Counted from the first letter of the stretch, positions 11,401-22,527 are shown. The stretch is DNA of 64,000 nucleotides from Euglena gracilis (GCA_039621445.1 CP154954.1:54494838-54558837), one strand, 5' to 3'. Notes: generated by a model not told the origin, from the letters alone. Numbers and translations: made by a program.

Positions 11401-12594
11401 TTTGGGGCCCTCGAACAGTTGAGCAACAAAAAGGGATTTGCCCCCCAAAACGGTTTGGTAACACAAGGGATTTTGTTATTTTGGGGCCCCCGAATGGTTG
11501 AGCAACAAAAAGGGATTTGCCCCCCAAAACGGTTTGGTAACACAAGGGATTTTGTTATTTTGGGGCCCTCGAACAGTTGAGCAACAAAAAGGGATTTGCC
11601 CCCCAAAACGGTTTGGTAACACAAGGGATTTTGTTATTTTGGGGCCCTCGAACAGTTGAGCAACAAAAAGGGATTTGCCCCCCAAAACGGTTTGGTAACA
11701 CAAGGGATTTTGTTATTTTGGGGCCCTCGAACAGTTGAGCAACAAAAAGGGATTTGCCCCCCAAAACGGTTTGGTAACACAAGGGATTTTGTTATTTTGG
11801 GGCCCTCGAACAGTTGAGCAACAAAAAGGGATTTGCCCCCCAAAACGGTTTGGTAACACAAGGGATTTTGTTATTTTGGGGCCCTCGAACAGTTGAGCAA
11901 CAAAAAGGGATTTGCCCCCCAAAACGGTTTGGTAACACAAGGGATTTTGTTATTTTGGGGCCCTCGAACAGTTGAGCAACAAAAAGGGATTTGCCCCCCA
12001 AAACGGTTTGGTAACACAAGGGATTTTGTTATTTTGGGGCCCTCGAATGATTGAGCAACAAAAAGGGATTTGCCCCCCAAAACGGTTTGGTAACACAAGG
12101 GATTTTGTTATTTTGGGGCCCCCGAATGGTTGAGCAACAAAAAGGGATTTGCCCCCCAAAACGGTTTGGTAACACAAGGGATTTTGTTATTTTGGGGCCC
12201 TCGAACAGTTGAGCAACAAAAAGGGATTTGCCCCCCAAAACGGTTTGGTAACACAAGGGATTTTGTTATTTTGGGGCCCTCGAACAGTTGAGCAACAAAA
12301 AGGGATTTGCCCCCCAAAACGGTTTGGTAACACAAGGGATTTTGTTATTTTGGGGCCCTCGAACAGTTGAGCAACAAAAAGGGATTTGCCCCCCAAAACG
12401 GTTTGGTAACACAAGGGATTTTGTTATTTTGGGGCCCTCGAATGAATGAGCAACAAAAAGGGATTTGCCCCCCAAAACGGTTTGGTAACACAAGGGATTT
12501 TGTTATTTTGGGGCCCTCGAACAGTTGAGCAACAAAAAGGGATTCAACTTTGCCCCCCAAAACGGTTTGGTAACACAAGGGATTTTGTTAGGTT
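8468..12594. repeat. 79-bp satellite, about 52 copies
   Basis: The unit contains GATTTTGTTATTTTGGGGCC, CGAACAGTTGAGCAAC and CCCCAAAACGGTTTGG. Copies from about 10.1 to 11.0 kb are essentially identical; those nearer the edges vary (CAGT/ATGG, TCG/CCG). Dimer periodicity (158 bp) shows at 8.7-9.1 kb, and four-unit periodicity (316 bp) at 9.4-9.9 and 11.0-11.6 kb. One unit near 10020 lacks a base, and the last carries an extra 6 bp near 12545. Because 79 is not a multiple of three and stops recur, it is not a coding repeat. Confidence 0.97.
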
Positions 12595-12611
12595 GAGGGG
12601 TTATGGAGTGG

Positions 12612-13060
12612 GCGGTCGACCATGGTCGCCCCTTGGAAGGGGGGGTCGCGGTTATGGGGTGGGGGGGTCGACCATGGTCGCCCCTTGGAAGGGGGGGTCG
12701 CGGTTATGGGGTGGGGGGGTCGACCATGGTCGCACCCTCGAAAGGGGGGGTCGCGGTTATGGGGTGGGGGGGTCGACCATGGTCGCCCTCTCGGAAGGGG
12801 GGGTCGCGGTTATGGAGTCGGGGGGTCGACCATGGTCGCCCCTTGGAAGTGGGGGTCGCGGTTATTGGGGTGGGGGGGTCGACCATGGTCGCCCCTCGCA
12901 AAGGGGGGGTTGCGGTTATGGGGTGGGCGGGTCGACCATGGTCGCCCCTTGGAAGGGGGGGTCGCGGTTATGGAGTGGGGGTCGACCATGGTCGCCCCCC
13001 TTCGGAAGGGGGGGTCGCGGTTATGGAGTGGGGGTCGACCATGGTCGCCCTCGGTCGACC
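12612..13060. repeat. 52-bp tandem array, right arm of T
   Basis: About nine units, reverse complement of the left arm (GGTCGCGGTTATGGGG then GGTCGACCATGGTCGCC). Fewer copies than the left arm, so the arms have changed length independently. Confidence 0.95.
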
Positions 13061-13359
13061 CCCACGGTCGCCTCGGTCGACCCCCCCCACTACCCCCCCC
13101 CGACCGAGAGCGACCGAGAGGGACCGAGAGCGACCGTGGGCCGACCATGGTCGACCCCCACTACCGCCCCCCCCCCCAGGCCAGAACCAGGAGCCGTGGG
13201 GGGGGGGGCGTCCTGTGCCAACCCATACAAGAAATCGGGTCCCAAAAAGGCAAAAGCACCTCCGAAGCTTCGCCCCATGCACCCACAAGGCCCAACACAC
13301 ACAAGGCCTCAAATCAGGTATTTTGTAAGCAACTGAGTTGTGCACGGCCAAACACTATA

Positions 13360-13512
13360 CCACTCCCCCCCTTATTTGACCCCCCCCCTTAATTGAGCAT
13401 TTGGGTCCGGGGAGGAATTTTTTTAGGCGCCGAAAAATTTTTTTGCCCCCCTTATTTGTGCATTTGGGGGGTCCTTTAGCCCGTGGGTGTGCTCAAATAA
13501 GGGGGGGAGTGG
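13360..13512. mobile_element. 153-bp MITE with TA flanks
   Basis: Termini CCACTCCCCCCCTTATTTGA and its reverse complement, with TA immediately outside both ends (13358-13359 and 13513-13514). Length and TA flanks fit a Stowaway-like, Tc1/mariner-mobilised MITE. No coding capacity. Confidence 0.8.
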
Positions 13513-13599
13513 TAAATGAAATCAGGGGGCACACCCCCACCCAGGCCAATTTTCGTATTTTTTCACCGGCGCCAAAGGCGCCACCAGGCCCGAAGAGGC

Positions 13600-14220
13600 C
13601 AAAATTTGCGCAAAATTTTCAAAAGTTTTCACCATTCAACCCCATAACGGTCAATTTGGAACCAATTTTGTCATTATTGAATGAAAATATGCATCATGAA
13701 TTTTTTGAATTGTTTGAATATTTTCACCGAAAATGGGGGATTTTCACGCTTCTCAAGTCATCACCAGTGTTTTGGAACATACCAGATGGAAATGTCTGAT
13801 TTCGCCGCATGGTGCTCATATTCTGAATTATTTTAAATTTAAACTATCTCTTGCTCAGATTAGATTTGGTAATTCAGTGGCCATGTTGCACCTTGGTTGG
13901 AAGCTCCTTAAAGGCACAGATGGTCAAAGAATTGAACCGCGCTGTATAGCACTCTTATTTCGGAATTCACAAAAACGCGTGTTGCGTATAAAACACAAAT
14001 TTCATGCCTTCTTGGCCATTTTGCAAAAAAAAAACAACAACAACAACCAAAACACAATAGAATGGTATGCTGAACAAAACAGCATCCACACCCATGCCTC
14101 TAAACTGAAAATCGACCAAGCATTTGGGGGGGGCCTTCTGGGACCTTTGGGGGGGGGGGACCAGGCGCCTTTGTCCCCCCCCAAAGCGCCCCCAAATCAC
14201 TTGGTCTTTTCCCAGAAATG
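13600..14220 (+). other. AT-rich stretch with an unassigned open frame
   Basis: A plus-strand frame from about 13733 includes SQKRVLRIKHKFHAFLAILQ and an AAC-repeat (poly-Asn). It could be an exon of an unknown gene, but there are no clear splice sites and no domain. The end runs into G/C tracts near 14130-14190. Confidence 0.25.
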
Positions 14221-14284
14221 ATCCCAGAAACCGGAGGGTTTTTTTTTAAATGAAATGGCTTCTCTGACACAAGGCGTTATTTTC

Positions 14285-17148
14285 GGCTCATTGCGGATTA
14301 TTGGCCATGGAACTTTTGGTGGTCGCTAGCGACCGGTCGCTAGCGACCGGTCGCTAGCGACCGTTGGTCATGGCCTAGCGACCATTGGTGGTCGGAGCGA
14401 CCGGTCGCTAGCGACCACCAATAATTCGGCCCCCCCCCCCTTCAGAAAATTTTTAAGCCCCCCCCCCCCAATAGGATTTTCTTGCAAAATCCCCAAGTTG
14501 TACTGCAAAACGATGCTACCAGGGCCAGGCGCGGATGTAATGCCACGCGCAGTCCTAAGGCACCTTTGGTCGTCTAGCGGGGGGGGGGGGGGGGTGGTGC
14601 GGGGGGGCGGGGGGCTCATTGCGGATTATTGGCCATGGATCTTTTGCTGGTCGCTAGCGACCGGTCGCTAGCGACCGTTGGTCATGGCCTAGCGACCATT
14701 GGTGGTCGGAGCGACCGGTCGCTAGCGGCCACCAATAATTCGCCCCCCCCCCCCCTTCAAAAAATTTTTAAGCCCCCCCCCCCCCAATAGGATTTTCTTG
14801 CAAAATCCCCAAGTTGTACTGCAAAACGATGCTACCAGGGCCAGGCGCGGATGTAATGCCACGCGCAGTCCTAAGGCACCTTTGGTCGTCTAGCGGGGGG
14901 GGGGGGCGTGCGGGGGGGGGGGGGGGTGCGGGGGGGGGGGGCTGCCGCCCCCCCCCCCAGCACCCCCCCCAACAAAATCCCTTCCGGGGGGTAACCGACT
15001 GGTCGACTGGTCGCGACCGGTCGCTAGCGACCGTTGTTCATGGCCCAGCCACAATTGGTGATCCGAGCGCCCGGTCGCTAGCGACCACCAATAGATCGAC
15101 CCCCCCCCCCCTTCAGAAAATTTTTAACCCCCCCCCCCCCCAATAGGATTTTCTTGCAAAATCCCCAAGTTGTACTGCAAAACGATGCTACCAGGGCCAG
15201 GCGCGGATGTAATGCCACGCGCAGTCCTAAGGCACCTTTGGTCGTCTAGCGGGGGGGGGGGGGTGGTGCGGGGGGGGGGTGCGGGGGGGGGGGGCTGCCG
15301 CCCCCCCCCCCCCAGCACCCCCCCCACCAAACTGCCTTTGGGGGGGGAACCGACCCAGGCCCATGCGCGCATGTTATGCCACCCGTAAACAAAACCATCC
15401 TGAACATGTTATGCCACACCGTAAATGTAATGCCACGCGCACCGTAAACAAAACAGTCCTAAAGCGCCTTCGGCGCCCTTGGTCGTCTAGCAGGGGGGGG
15501 CGGCAGCCCCCCCCCCGCACCCCCCCCCCCGCCCTCCAATAACAAAATCCCTTCCGGGGGGTAACCGACCCAGGGCCATGCGCGCATGTAATGCCACGCG
15601 CACCGTAAACAAAACCGTCCTAAGGCGCCTTCGGCGCCCTTGGTCGTCTAGCAGGGGGGGGCTGCCGCCCCCCCCCCCCCGCACCCCCCCCCCGCCCTCC
15701 AATAACAAAATCCCTTCCGGGGGGTAACCGACCCAGGGCCATGCGCGCATGTTATTCCACGCGCACCGTACACAAAACCGTCCTAAGGCGCCTTCGGCGC
15801 CCTTGGTCGTCTAGCAGTGGGGGCTGCCCCCCCCCCCCGCACCCCCCCGCCCTCCAGTAACAAAATCCCTTCCGGGGGGTAACCGACCCAGGGCCATGCG
15901 CGCATGTAATGCCTCGCGCACCGTAAACAAAACCGTCCTAAGGCGCCTTCGGCGCCCTTGGTCGTCTAGCAGGGGGGGGCTGCCGCCCCCCCCCCCCGCA
16001 CCCCCCCTCCCCCAATAACAAAATCCCTTCCGGGGGGTAACCGACCCAGGGCCATGCGCGCATGTTATGCCACGCGCACCGTAAACAAAATCGTCCTAAG
16101 GCGCCTTCGGCGCCCTTGGTCGTCTAGCAGGGGGGGGCTGCCGCCCCCCCCCGCACCCCCCCCCCGCCCTCCAATAACAAAATCCCTTCCGGGGGGTAAC
16201 CGACCCAGGGCCATGCGCGCATGTAATGCCACGCGCACCGTAAACAAAACCGTCCTAAGGCGCCTTCGGCGCCCTTGGTCGTCTAGCAGGGGGGGCTGCC
16301 GCCCCCCCCCCCCCCCCCCCCCGCCCTCCAATAACAAAATCCCTTCCGGGGGTAACCGACCCAGGGCCATGCGCGCATGTAATGCCACGCGCACCGTAAA
16401 CAAAACCGTCCTAAGGCGCCTTCGGCGCCCTTGGTCGTCTAGCAAGGGGGGCTGCAGCCCCCCCCCCGCACCCCCCCCCCGCCCTCCAATAACAAAATCC
16501 CTTCCGGGGGGTAACCGACCCAGGGCCATGCGCGCATGTAATGCCACGCGCACCGTAAACAAAACCGTCCTAAGGCGCCTTCGGCGCCCTTGGTCGTCTA
16601 GCAGCGGGGGGCTGCCGCCCGCCCCCGCACCCCCCCCCCCCCCGCCCTCCAATAACAAAATCCCTTCCGGGGGGTAACCGACCCAGGGCCATGCGCGCAT
16701 GTAATGCCACGCGCACCGTAAACAAAACCGTCCTAAGGCGCCTTCGGCGCCCTTGGTCGTCTAGCAGGGGGGGGCTGCCGCCCCCCCCCCCCCCCCCCCG
16801 CTGTCGCCCACCCCCCCCCCCGGACCCCCGTACCGCCCTCTTGACAAAGTAACGTAAACATTGTCTGATTTCGTGCAAGATCCTAAAAGCAGAAAAAGGA
16901 ATTTTTGATATAAAATTTCATGTTTTTCTCTGAGGGAAATTTTTCCTTCGCAGGGGGGGGGGGGCTTAAAAATCTTCTGAGAGGGGGGGGGTGGTCGAAT
17001 TATTGGTGGTCGCTAGCGACCGGTCGCTCCGACCACCAACGGTCGCTAGCGACCGGTCGCCAGAATTCGGTCGCTAGCGACCATGGTCGCTAGCGACCGG
17101 TCGCTAGCGACCACCAAAAGTTCCATGGCCAATTTTCCGCTCGGAGCC
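14285..17148. mobile_element. element S: 2.9 kb, perfect 9-bp TSD
   Basis: Left end GGCTCATTGCGGATTATTGG and right end its inverted variant; both continue into GCCATGGAACTTTTGGTGG and arrays of GGTCGCTAGCGACC. Immediately outside, GTTATTTTC occurs on both sides (14276-14284 and 17149-17157), a perfect 9-bp TSD. TIR length and TSD size fit Mutator-like elements by family knowledge. The left terminus is partly repeated again at about 14617 and 15000, in units of roughly 330 bp carrying TAGGATTTTCTTGC. No transposase: a non-autonomous element. Confidence 0.85.
15340..16800. repeat. about 160-bp satellite in the core of S
   Basis: About nine units with a period of 156-164 bp. Each has CTAACAAAATCCCTTCC-like sequence, GTAACCGACCCAGG, CATGCGCGCATG, CCGTAAACAAAACCGTCC, the hairpin GGCGCCTTCGGCGCC-like motif and GGTCGTCTAGCAGG, separated by long G and C runs of variable length. 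The unit is about twice the 79-bp period of element T, but the sequences are unrelated. Confidence 0.9.
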
Positions 17149-17157
17149 GTTATTTTC

Positions 17158-17897
17158 ATCCCCCGAATTTTGTGGACAGGCGGTTCACATAACATGTAAA
17201 CTTATCAGAGTTGACTCCCCCCTTGGTGTCTGAGACCTTGTCAAATGTTCCAAATCTCCATCGTACATTGACCCATGCATGTGAATGCCAGAGCTGGCGA
17301 ATTTTCATCAAATAAATTACATATGTAAAAATAAATTACAAATGTATAAATAAATTTCCAGTCAAAATAAACATTGTGATCTGGCTGGCATTGCGTGCTG
17401 AGGGGGTCGAGGGTTCTACCAAATTCGGTTTGTGTCTTGTGGGCTTGTTTTTTAAACACTGCTGCCTGAAGGGCCGCAAAGGGCAAAAGGGCAACAGTTT
17501 TTTGTCTTTAAAAATGTCAAAATGGGCTGAAAATCATTTTTATGTGTGACAAATTTTGTTATTTCCCAAATCCGAGGGGGGGGCATCCCAAACCCACCCA
17601 CAACGCCCTGATGATCAGGGGGTCCTGTTGGGGCCTACCAGGCCGTTCCATGCATTTTTTTGGCTCAAAAAAACGGTTTTTCCTTTGTCATTTTTGGCGA
17701 TTTTTTCTTGGCCGGCCCCTTTTGAGGCACTGGGACTTCCCTTGGGGGGGGGGGGGCTTGACTAAGGTGCGAGGACCCCCAGGGTGCCTGCACCCAGGGG
17801 GTGCGGGGACCGCACCTTCTTGGCCCGATTGCATACGGCGTACCGACCATTGCGGGTCGAACCTGGTCGGCAGCAACCTGAAAATTTCATCAGAGTA
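17158..17897. other. unique spacer between S and Q1
   Basis: Contains repeats of ATAAATTACA-like words around 17310-17360 and a C/G-run-rich part after 17570. No exon with convincing splice sites and no known element. Confidence 0.35.
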
Positions 17898-18243
17898 CCA
17901 TGCACCCCCCCCGAGCTGTCCCCCCCCCCCGAGCTATTCCCATTGGGGGGACGGGAATAGCTCATTGTCATAGCACTTTTTACAAAGAACTTCCCAAAAA
18001 AGTGCTCAAAAATCGACGTTTTTGGGACGTTTTCGAAAATTCATTTTTGGCAAAAGTGCTCAAAAATTGACCATTTTTTGCGAACAGCCAAAAAAGTTGC
18101 CAAAAATGACCCCTTTTGGGTTGCCCGAGGGTCGGGCATGGGAATAGCTCGGGGGGGGACCTAGGTCCCCCCCCCCCGTACTGTTCCCATTGGACCGTAA
18201 AGGGTCCCGGGGATGGGAATAGCTTGGGGGGGGGGGGGCATGG
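17898..18243. mobile_element. Q1: 346-bp MITE, TA flanks
   Basis: Ends CCATGCACCCCCCCCGAGCT and the inverse ..GGGGGGGCATGG, with TA outside each end. The interior has GAGCTATTCCCATTGGGG, CCAAAAAAGTGCTCAAAA and its partial inverse. Related sequence occurs near 27818-28000, 35560-35788 and 37890-38054. Non-coding; TA flanks suggest mobilisation by a Tc1/mariner-type enzyme. Confidence 0.7.
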
Positions 18244-18329
18244 TAGGCATCATCGGCCATTTTTTTCCACAATTGGCCATGGACCACTGTTCCCCCTGGT
18301 TGGCACTTGCTCACCACTCAACCTTCACT

Positions 18330-18693
18330 ATCTTTTTCACAAGTCATGCCTTGAGTCCAGAAACGAGGCTTTGTGGGGTTCCTTGAAGGAACAGGGTCAG
18401 GGTTCGATCTGCCCAGCCAAAAACTTGGCCTCCAAACTCACAAGACGAGCACCTGCACACAATTTTGCCAGTCACACCTCAGGCCCTCGATGGCACAAAA
18501 TGGGAGGAGGAAGGACAAAAAGAGAACGGCTGCTTGCACCTCTTGGCCCCCGCTCAAACTGTCGGCGGCTTTGTCTTTCTTCCTTCTTGCCTGCCTGCCT
18601 ACCTGCCGCATTCGAGACCACTTCCCTGCACAAGGTTCGCATGCCCCATGCAGGCAAAACTCACTGACACTCCAGCCGGGCCAACTGACTTGT
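18330..18693 (+). other. unique CT-rich sequence, possible small ORF
   Basis: An ATG near 18490 opens a frame (MAQNGRRKDKKRTAACTSW..) followed by a hydrophobic LSFFLLACL stretch like a signal anchor. The alternative is that this is leader or intron sequence of the frame that follows. Not recognisable. Confidence 0.25.
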
Positions 18694-19093
18694 GTTTTCC
18701 CCCAAAGCGGAGGTCCGAAGGAAACCAAAAGAAACAATTCTGGCTGGGAAAACCCAACCCGAGCCCACACCTTCCAATGACGCCATAAATCCTGCTCCCA
18801 GGACTCAAGGCAACCGACTTGTCATGGATGTCGAGAAGCGAACAAGTGCCACCTGGTATGCAGAGCCTTCGATGCAAAATTTTTTCCAAGCAGTTTAGGC
18901 AGTCTGGGTCGGCTCCTCAAGCGTCCCAAAGGAGTCAGATGTGCTAGAAGCACCATTTGCCGAACACAATGGTGTTGTGGTCGACTCAGCCATCCTCTCC
19001 TGGGGTAGTCAGAACAGGATCCGGATCACTCAAGCTCTTCAAACTGCCTCCCCCCAAATGTGCTCCTCAAGACTATTTGATGCCCAGCCCGTT
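18694..19093 (+). CDS. unknown ORF interrupted by one in-frame TAG
   Basis: One frame reads AEVRRKPKETILAGKTQPEP.. to ..MQNFFQAV, meets TAG at about 18896, then continues as WVGSSSVPKESDVLEAPFAE.. and VVVDSAILSWGSQNRI. Composition on both sides of the stop looks like protein. A 49-nt GT..AG intron (CACCTG|GTATGC .. TTTAGGCAG|) would remove the stop but shifts the frame, so either the stop is genuine, the gene is broken, or the two parts are separate exons. No domain recognised. Confidence 0.35.
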
Positions 19094-19328
19094 GGACAGT
19101 CTGGACCATACAATTTTTTACCGAACCCGGGGGGGGGGTCACTCCATTTTTCGAAAAACCAGTCAGTCACTTTTTTGGGAAACCAGTCAGTCACTACCCC
19201 CCCCAGGGGGGGGGGGGTCGGCCACTCTGGGATCCAAAGGAAATTTGACCAAAAACATGAAAAATTCCGGTGCCTTCGGCGCCGGGTGACTATAGTATAT
19301 ATACTTGAATCAATTTGGTTCGCATTTT

Positions 19329-20115
19329 GCAGGGTTTACCACCGGTTCGTGCTAGGAAGCCTGAAATCCGGTTCGTGATTGTTCGTGATTGTTCGTGATT
19401 GTTCGTGCTTCCAAAAAACCGCCCGGTTTTTTGTTTTCCTTGGCAAAATAGGTGATTCTTCTTGTACTTTGGCTTCTTGTACCTCTCCTAATCTAAATAT
19501 TCAGGTCACTGGGGAAAGCATCTTTTGGCAACCACCATGAGCTAAAATTTGGTTTTCCCCATCTTTTGACGATTCTTGGCATCAACGAGACCGGCGAGGC
19601 TGCACGACCATTCCACGGTGGCAGTGATGACAAGACCAGGCAATTGTTTATCCACCCCCAATAAACATCTTGCTGACAATATGGCAAGTACAAAAAATGG
19701 AGGACAAAATTCAACGACGACACAAGACGGCTCTAGCGGAAATTCAATTGCCGCCTCCCCCCCCCAGTCAGAACACCAAAATGGCTAACGTGTTGGTCCC
19801 AGCAGGGGACCTTTCATTACAGGAGTCACATAAATGACTGTATGAACACCCTGAAGAATATTTCAAATGAGTGCAGGTGGATAAATGAATAACTTGTTAC
19901 CCTTGTACCCTTTTGTCACCTCTCTTCCATGATCTTTTGATTGAACAACGCCTTCATTTTCAGAAGAAGACATTTCTGCAAGGGTGACGAAAAAATCCGG
20001 TTCGTGATTGTTCTTGATTGTTCGTGATTGTTCGTGATTTTGCCAAAGTCCCAAGTTCGTGCTGGTTCGTGATTGTTCGTGATGGTTCGTGGCACGAACC
20101 GGTGAAAAACCCTGC
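19329..20115. mobile_element. element W: GCAGGGTTT termini
   Basis: Left GCAGGGTTTACCACCGGTTC and right GAACCGGTGAAAAACCCTGC are inverted. Subterminal runs of GGTTCGTGATTGTTCGTG occur at 19345-19410 and in the same orientation at 19998-20085. The flanks are similar (CGCATTTT / CATTTCGC) but not a clean TSD. It ends a few bases before the transposase relic. The interior is unique and non-coding as far as I can see. Confidence 0.6.
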
Positions 20116-20136
20116 ATTTCGCATGTGTCTGGCAGA

Positions 20137-21060
20137 ACCTCAGGCTGGAGATTCCAACAAGATGGTGCACCGGCCCACCAAACAAGAAGCACGACGTCCT
20201 GGCTGCGGGACAATGCCGTGAAGATGCTGGATGACGTGCGCAGGCTTCTGCTTGGAGATAGTGGATCTCATCAGTTTGCCAGGCTTAGGCGTGGGGAGGT
20301 CTCCGCGGTCCACTGTGAATGATGCATTTTCCAAGCTCTCATTGAAAACTGTTCTCCTTAGGCATAGGAGATCAGGCAGTAGACTTTGGTCATTTTGACC
20401 CCCCCTCCCCCCCCCCTATGGTGAAGTTCACCGTTTGAAAGTTCACCGGGGGGTCCCGGACCCCCTCCCCCCCCCTGCCTAACCCATCGGTGAACTTCAC
20501 CGGTGAAGTTCACCAAGAGAGCACTTTTTTGGCCAAAAATGGCCAAAAATGGCATTTTGGGCAAGTTTTCGGAAATTTCGATAAATTTCCATGAAGCATC
20601 AACCTCAAAATGACCATTTTAAGAGGAAAGGAGCAAAATTTTACCCATGAAAATTTCACCCTCAACCATCAAAACGGTGAAGTTCACCGGTGAACTTCAC
20701 AGGTGAACTTCACCGCCGAAAGCCCCCCCCCCCCCCCCGGTGAATGTTCACCGGTGAACTTCACCGGGGGGGTCCACAGCCCCCCCCCCACCCCTGCCTA
20801 ACCTCCATAGGCCTTGATACGAAAACTGTGTCCAGAACGCCGGTTCGGGCCGCGGAACTGTGTTCCAGAACGTTCGGGCAGCAGGGAACCGGTGCGAAGA
20901 AACGAGGCCTGTTTGTGGCCCGCAATGAGCCCGGACCTCAGCCCGATCGAGCACCTGTGGGTGTTTGTGCTCGCAAAGCTCGAAGGATGGGTTTTCCCTA
21001 ACCGAAATGAACTTTGGGCAGCTCTGCAGCTTTTGCTGACATTTCTCCCGGTTCGGCATG
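20137..21060 (+). pseudogene. Tc1/mariner-type transposase relic (DDE part)
   Basis: Two separated fragments in the same orientation match the C-terminal half of a Tc1/mariner transposase. The first (20137-20230) reads WRFQQDGAPAHQT and TSWLRDNAV, which contains the second catalytic Asp. The second (about 20905-21035) reads WPAMSPDLSPIEHLW and NRNELWAALQ, with the Asp-Pro-Ile-Glu segment holding the third acidic residue. The gap is filled by a 440-bp MITE and degraded sequence. The N-terminal DNA-binding half was not found, so the gene is dead. Family assignment from these motifs is firm. Confidence 0.85.
20367..20806 (+). mobile_element. 440-bp MITE inside the transposase relic
   Basis: Termini GGAGATCAGGCAG and CTGCCTAACCTCC are imperfect inverted repeats, with ATA duplicated outside (20364-20366 and 20807-20809). 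The interior has several GGTGAAGTTCACCGGTGAAC palindromes and a T/A-rich middle (CCAAAAATGGCC..). The 3-bp TSD and the GGAGG..TAGGC end match the MITE family at 29208-29654. Confidence 0.85.
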
Positions 21061-22440
21061 CCGTGCCGAGGGGGTTGGCTGACCAGGGGGGGGGTCCCCC
21101 TTTTGCCGTGCCAAGGGGGTCCGACCACCAGGGGGGGGGGTGGCTACCGAACCTCCATGGTGGTCCCACCCGTCACTGACAGGCCCCCCACCACGGCCCT
21201 AGGCCATCCGTTGGATGGTACTGGGTACACCTTATACATGCCGCACATTGAAGCCTCCTGATATTGCAACAATTTGAAAGGTCTTTGCAATTCGCTACCC
21301 CCCCCCTCATTGTCCCCCCCCCCTATTGTCCCTGGGCCCCGGACGACGGTGGTACGGTCTTATTGTCCCCCCCCCCTTGTTGTCCGATCGGGCCTCCCGG
21401 GGGCAGGTGGGTGGGACAATAAAGGGGGGGGGGAGCATTTAGTTTCCTGGACCGTCCCACTATTTAATTTCCCTACTGTAGACCCGGACCCCCCTCCCCA
21501 CCCTCGAACTCAACCGGTCCGGTTAAGTTCGCAACTCGACAAGGGGGGGACCCCCCCTGTGCCCCCCCCCCCTGTGAGGGGGGCTGCCTGGCACACCAGA
21601 TCCGACCCCCAAGACTCTGGCACCAAAGGCACCGAAATTCGAGAAAAAGCCCATTTTCTGGCAAATTTCCCAAACACACCAGGCAGGAGGCCCAACCCCA
21701 AATTGGCCCTCGGACCAAACTCCGAGACCACCAGAGGGCCAATTATGGGCATCCATAAAAGAAGGCCATCAGTTGCCAAATAGTTGCCACGTGGCACCTC
21801 CTTTATCAATTTTTTTCGGTTCAGCCTGGCAAGTTTGATCTGCTCTTCAAAAAAAAAGCTTTGCATCTACTTTAGTTTTGCATTCGGGTTTGGCGTTGGG
21901 AAGTTTACCACCCCTTTTCTTCCATTTTGTGGGTGCTTAGAGTCCAAATGAGAACTTTTCTCTTCAGATCAGAGTTTCATGTCAAAAAGAGAGTGTTTTG
22001 ACACACAGGTGTGTCAAGCACACCGGTGGGGCGAACCGAATCACCGTCCACACCCGAACACTGCAAATCCAGTAGGCACAGCATACTGGATTTTCAGTGT
22101 TCGGGTGTGTAGTGCTATGTACAGAAGGGAGCACAGAGGGTGTTGATGTCAGAGTAGGAACTCCCCACCGCGAAAATATGGACGCCATACCAACCCCCAT
22201 TGAGGACCGGAGTGCAAATTCAAAATATGACAGCATAATGGGTATGAGAAAATGAACCAGCCGTTCACTTTTATTAACAACGCAATGAATGATTTAGGAA
22301 CCTTCACGGTTGATGAAATTGCTGACATGGTCATCTGCAGCCTGCAGGTCCTTGATCTCTCAATTCCATTTGATTTTCGACATCGGTGTGTCACGCTCCA
22401 CACACCACCATTTCTTTGGTCAATTGACTCTTCGCCCTTC
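21061..22440. other. degraded repeat-rich spacer
   Basis: Contains a short inverted element of about 140 bp (CTACCCCCCCCCTCATTGTC at about 21297 and its inverse near 21415-21435), C/G runs and unique DNA. No gene is supported. Confidence 0.35.
22049..22109. repeat. 26-bp-arm hairpin, 9-nt loop
   Basis: CACACCCGAACACTG.. pairs with ..CAGTGTTCGGGTGTG; 25 of 26 positions pair. It stands alone in unique sequence, so it may be a solo foldback or a recombination or structure signal. Confidence 0.8.
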
Positions 22441-22446
22441 GATACG

Positions 22447-22527
22447 GACCCTCATCGACAGTCACTAGCGACGGTTGGTGATGGCCCACCGACCATTCCG
22501 ACTGGTCGGCCCGACCACCAATGATTA
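22447..22527. repeat. degenerate S/P palindrome cluster
   Basis: Contains CAGTCACTAGCGACGGTTGG and CTGGTCGGCCCGACCACCAA, so it mixes the S and P palindrome types. One-sided remnant, followed by a C-run. Confidence 0.6.

Larger units (their letters stand above)
7649..13182. mobile_element. element T: inverted 52-bp arrays around a 79-bp satellite
   Basis: The outer ends (a G-run then TAGTGGG; its inverse at 13160-13182) are followed inward on both sides by GACCATGGTCGGCCCACGGT, then GGTCGCTCTCGGTCGC-type steps, then a 52-bp array in opposite orientation on the two sides. Between them is a 4.1-kb satellite. The whole is therefore one 5.5-kb structure with long inverted repeats. No coding potential survives: all long frames here are repeat translations. 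A TSD could not be identified with confidence. It resembles S and P in plan (palindrome arrays at the ends, satellite inside). Confidence 0.8.

Noticed and set aside
8475-12578. Dozens of overlapping 75-codon frames
   Set aside because: Each is the 79-bp unit read across three registers with an alternative start; not genes.
8468-12594. CRISPR array
   Set aside because: Units are contiguous with no unique spacers, and the context is eukaryotic.
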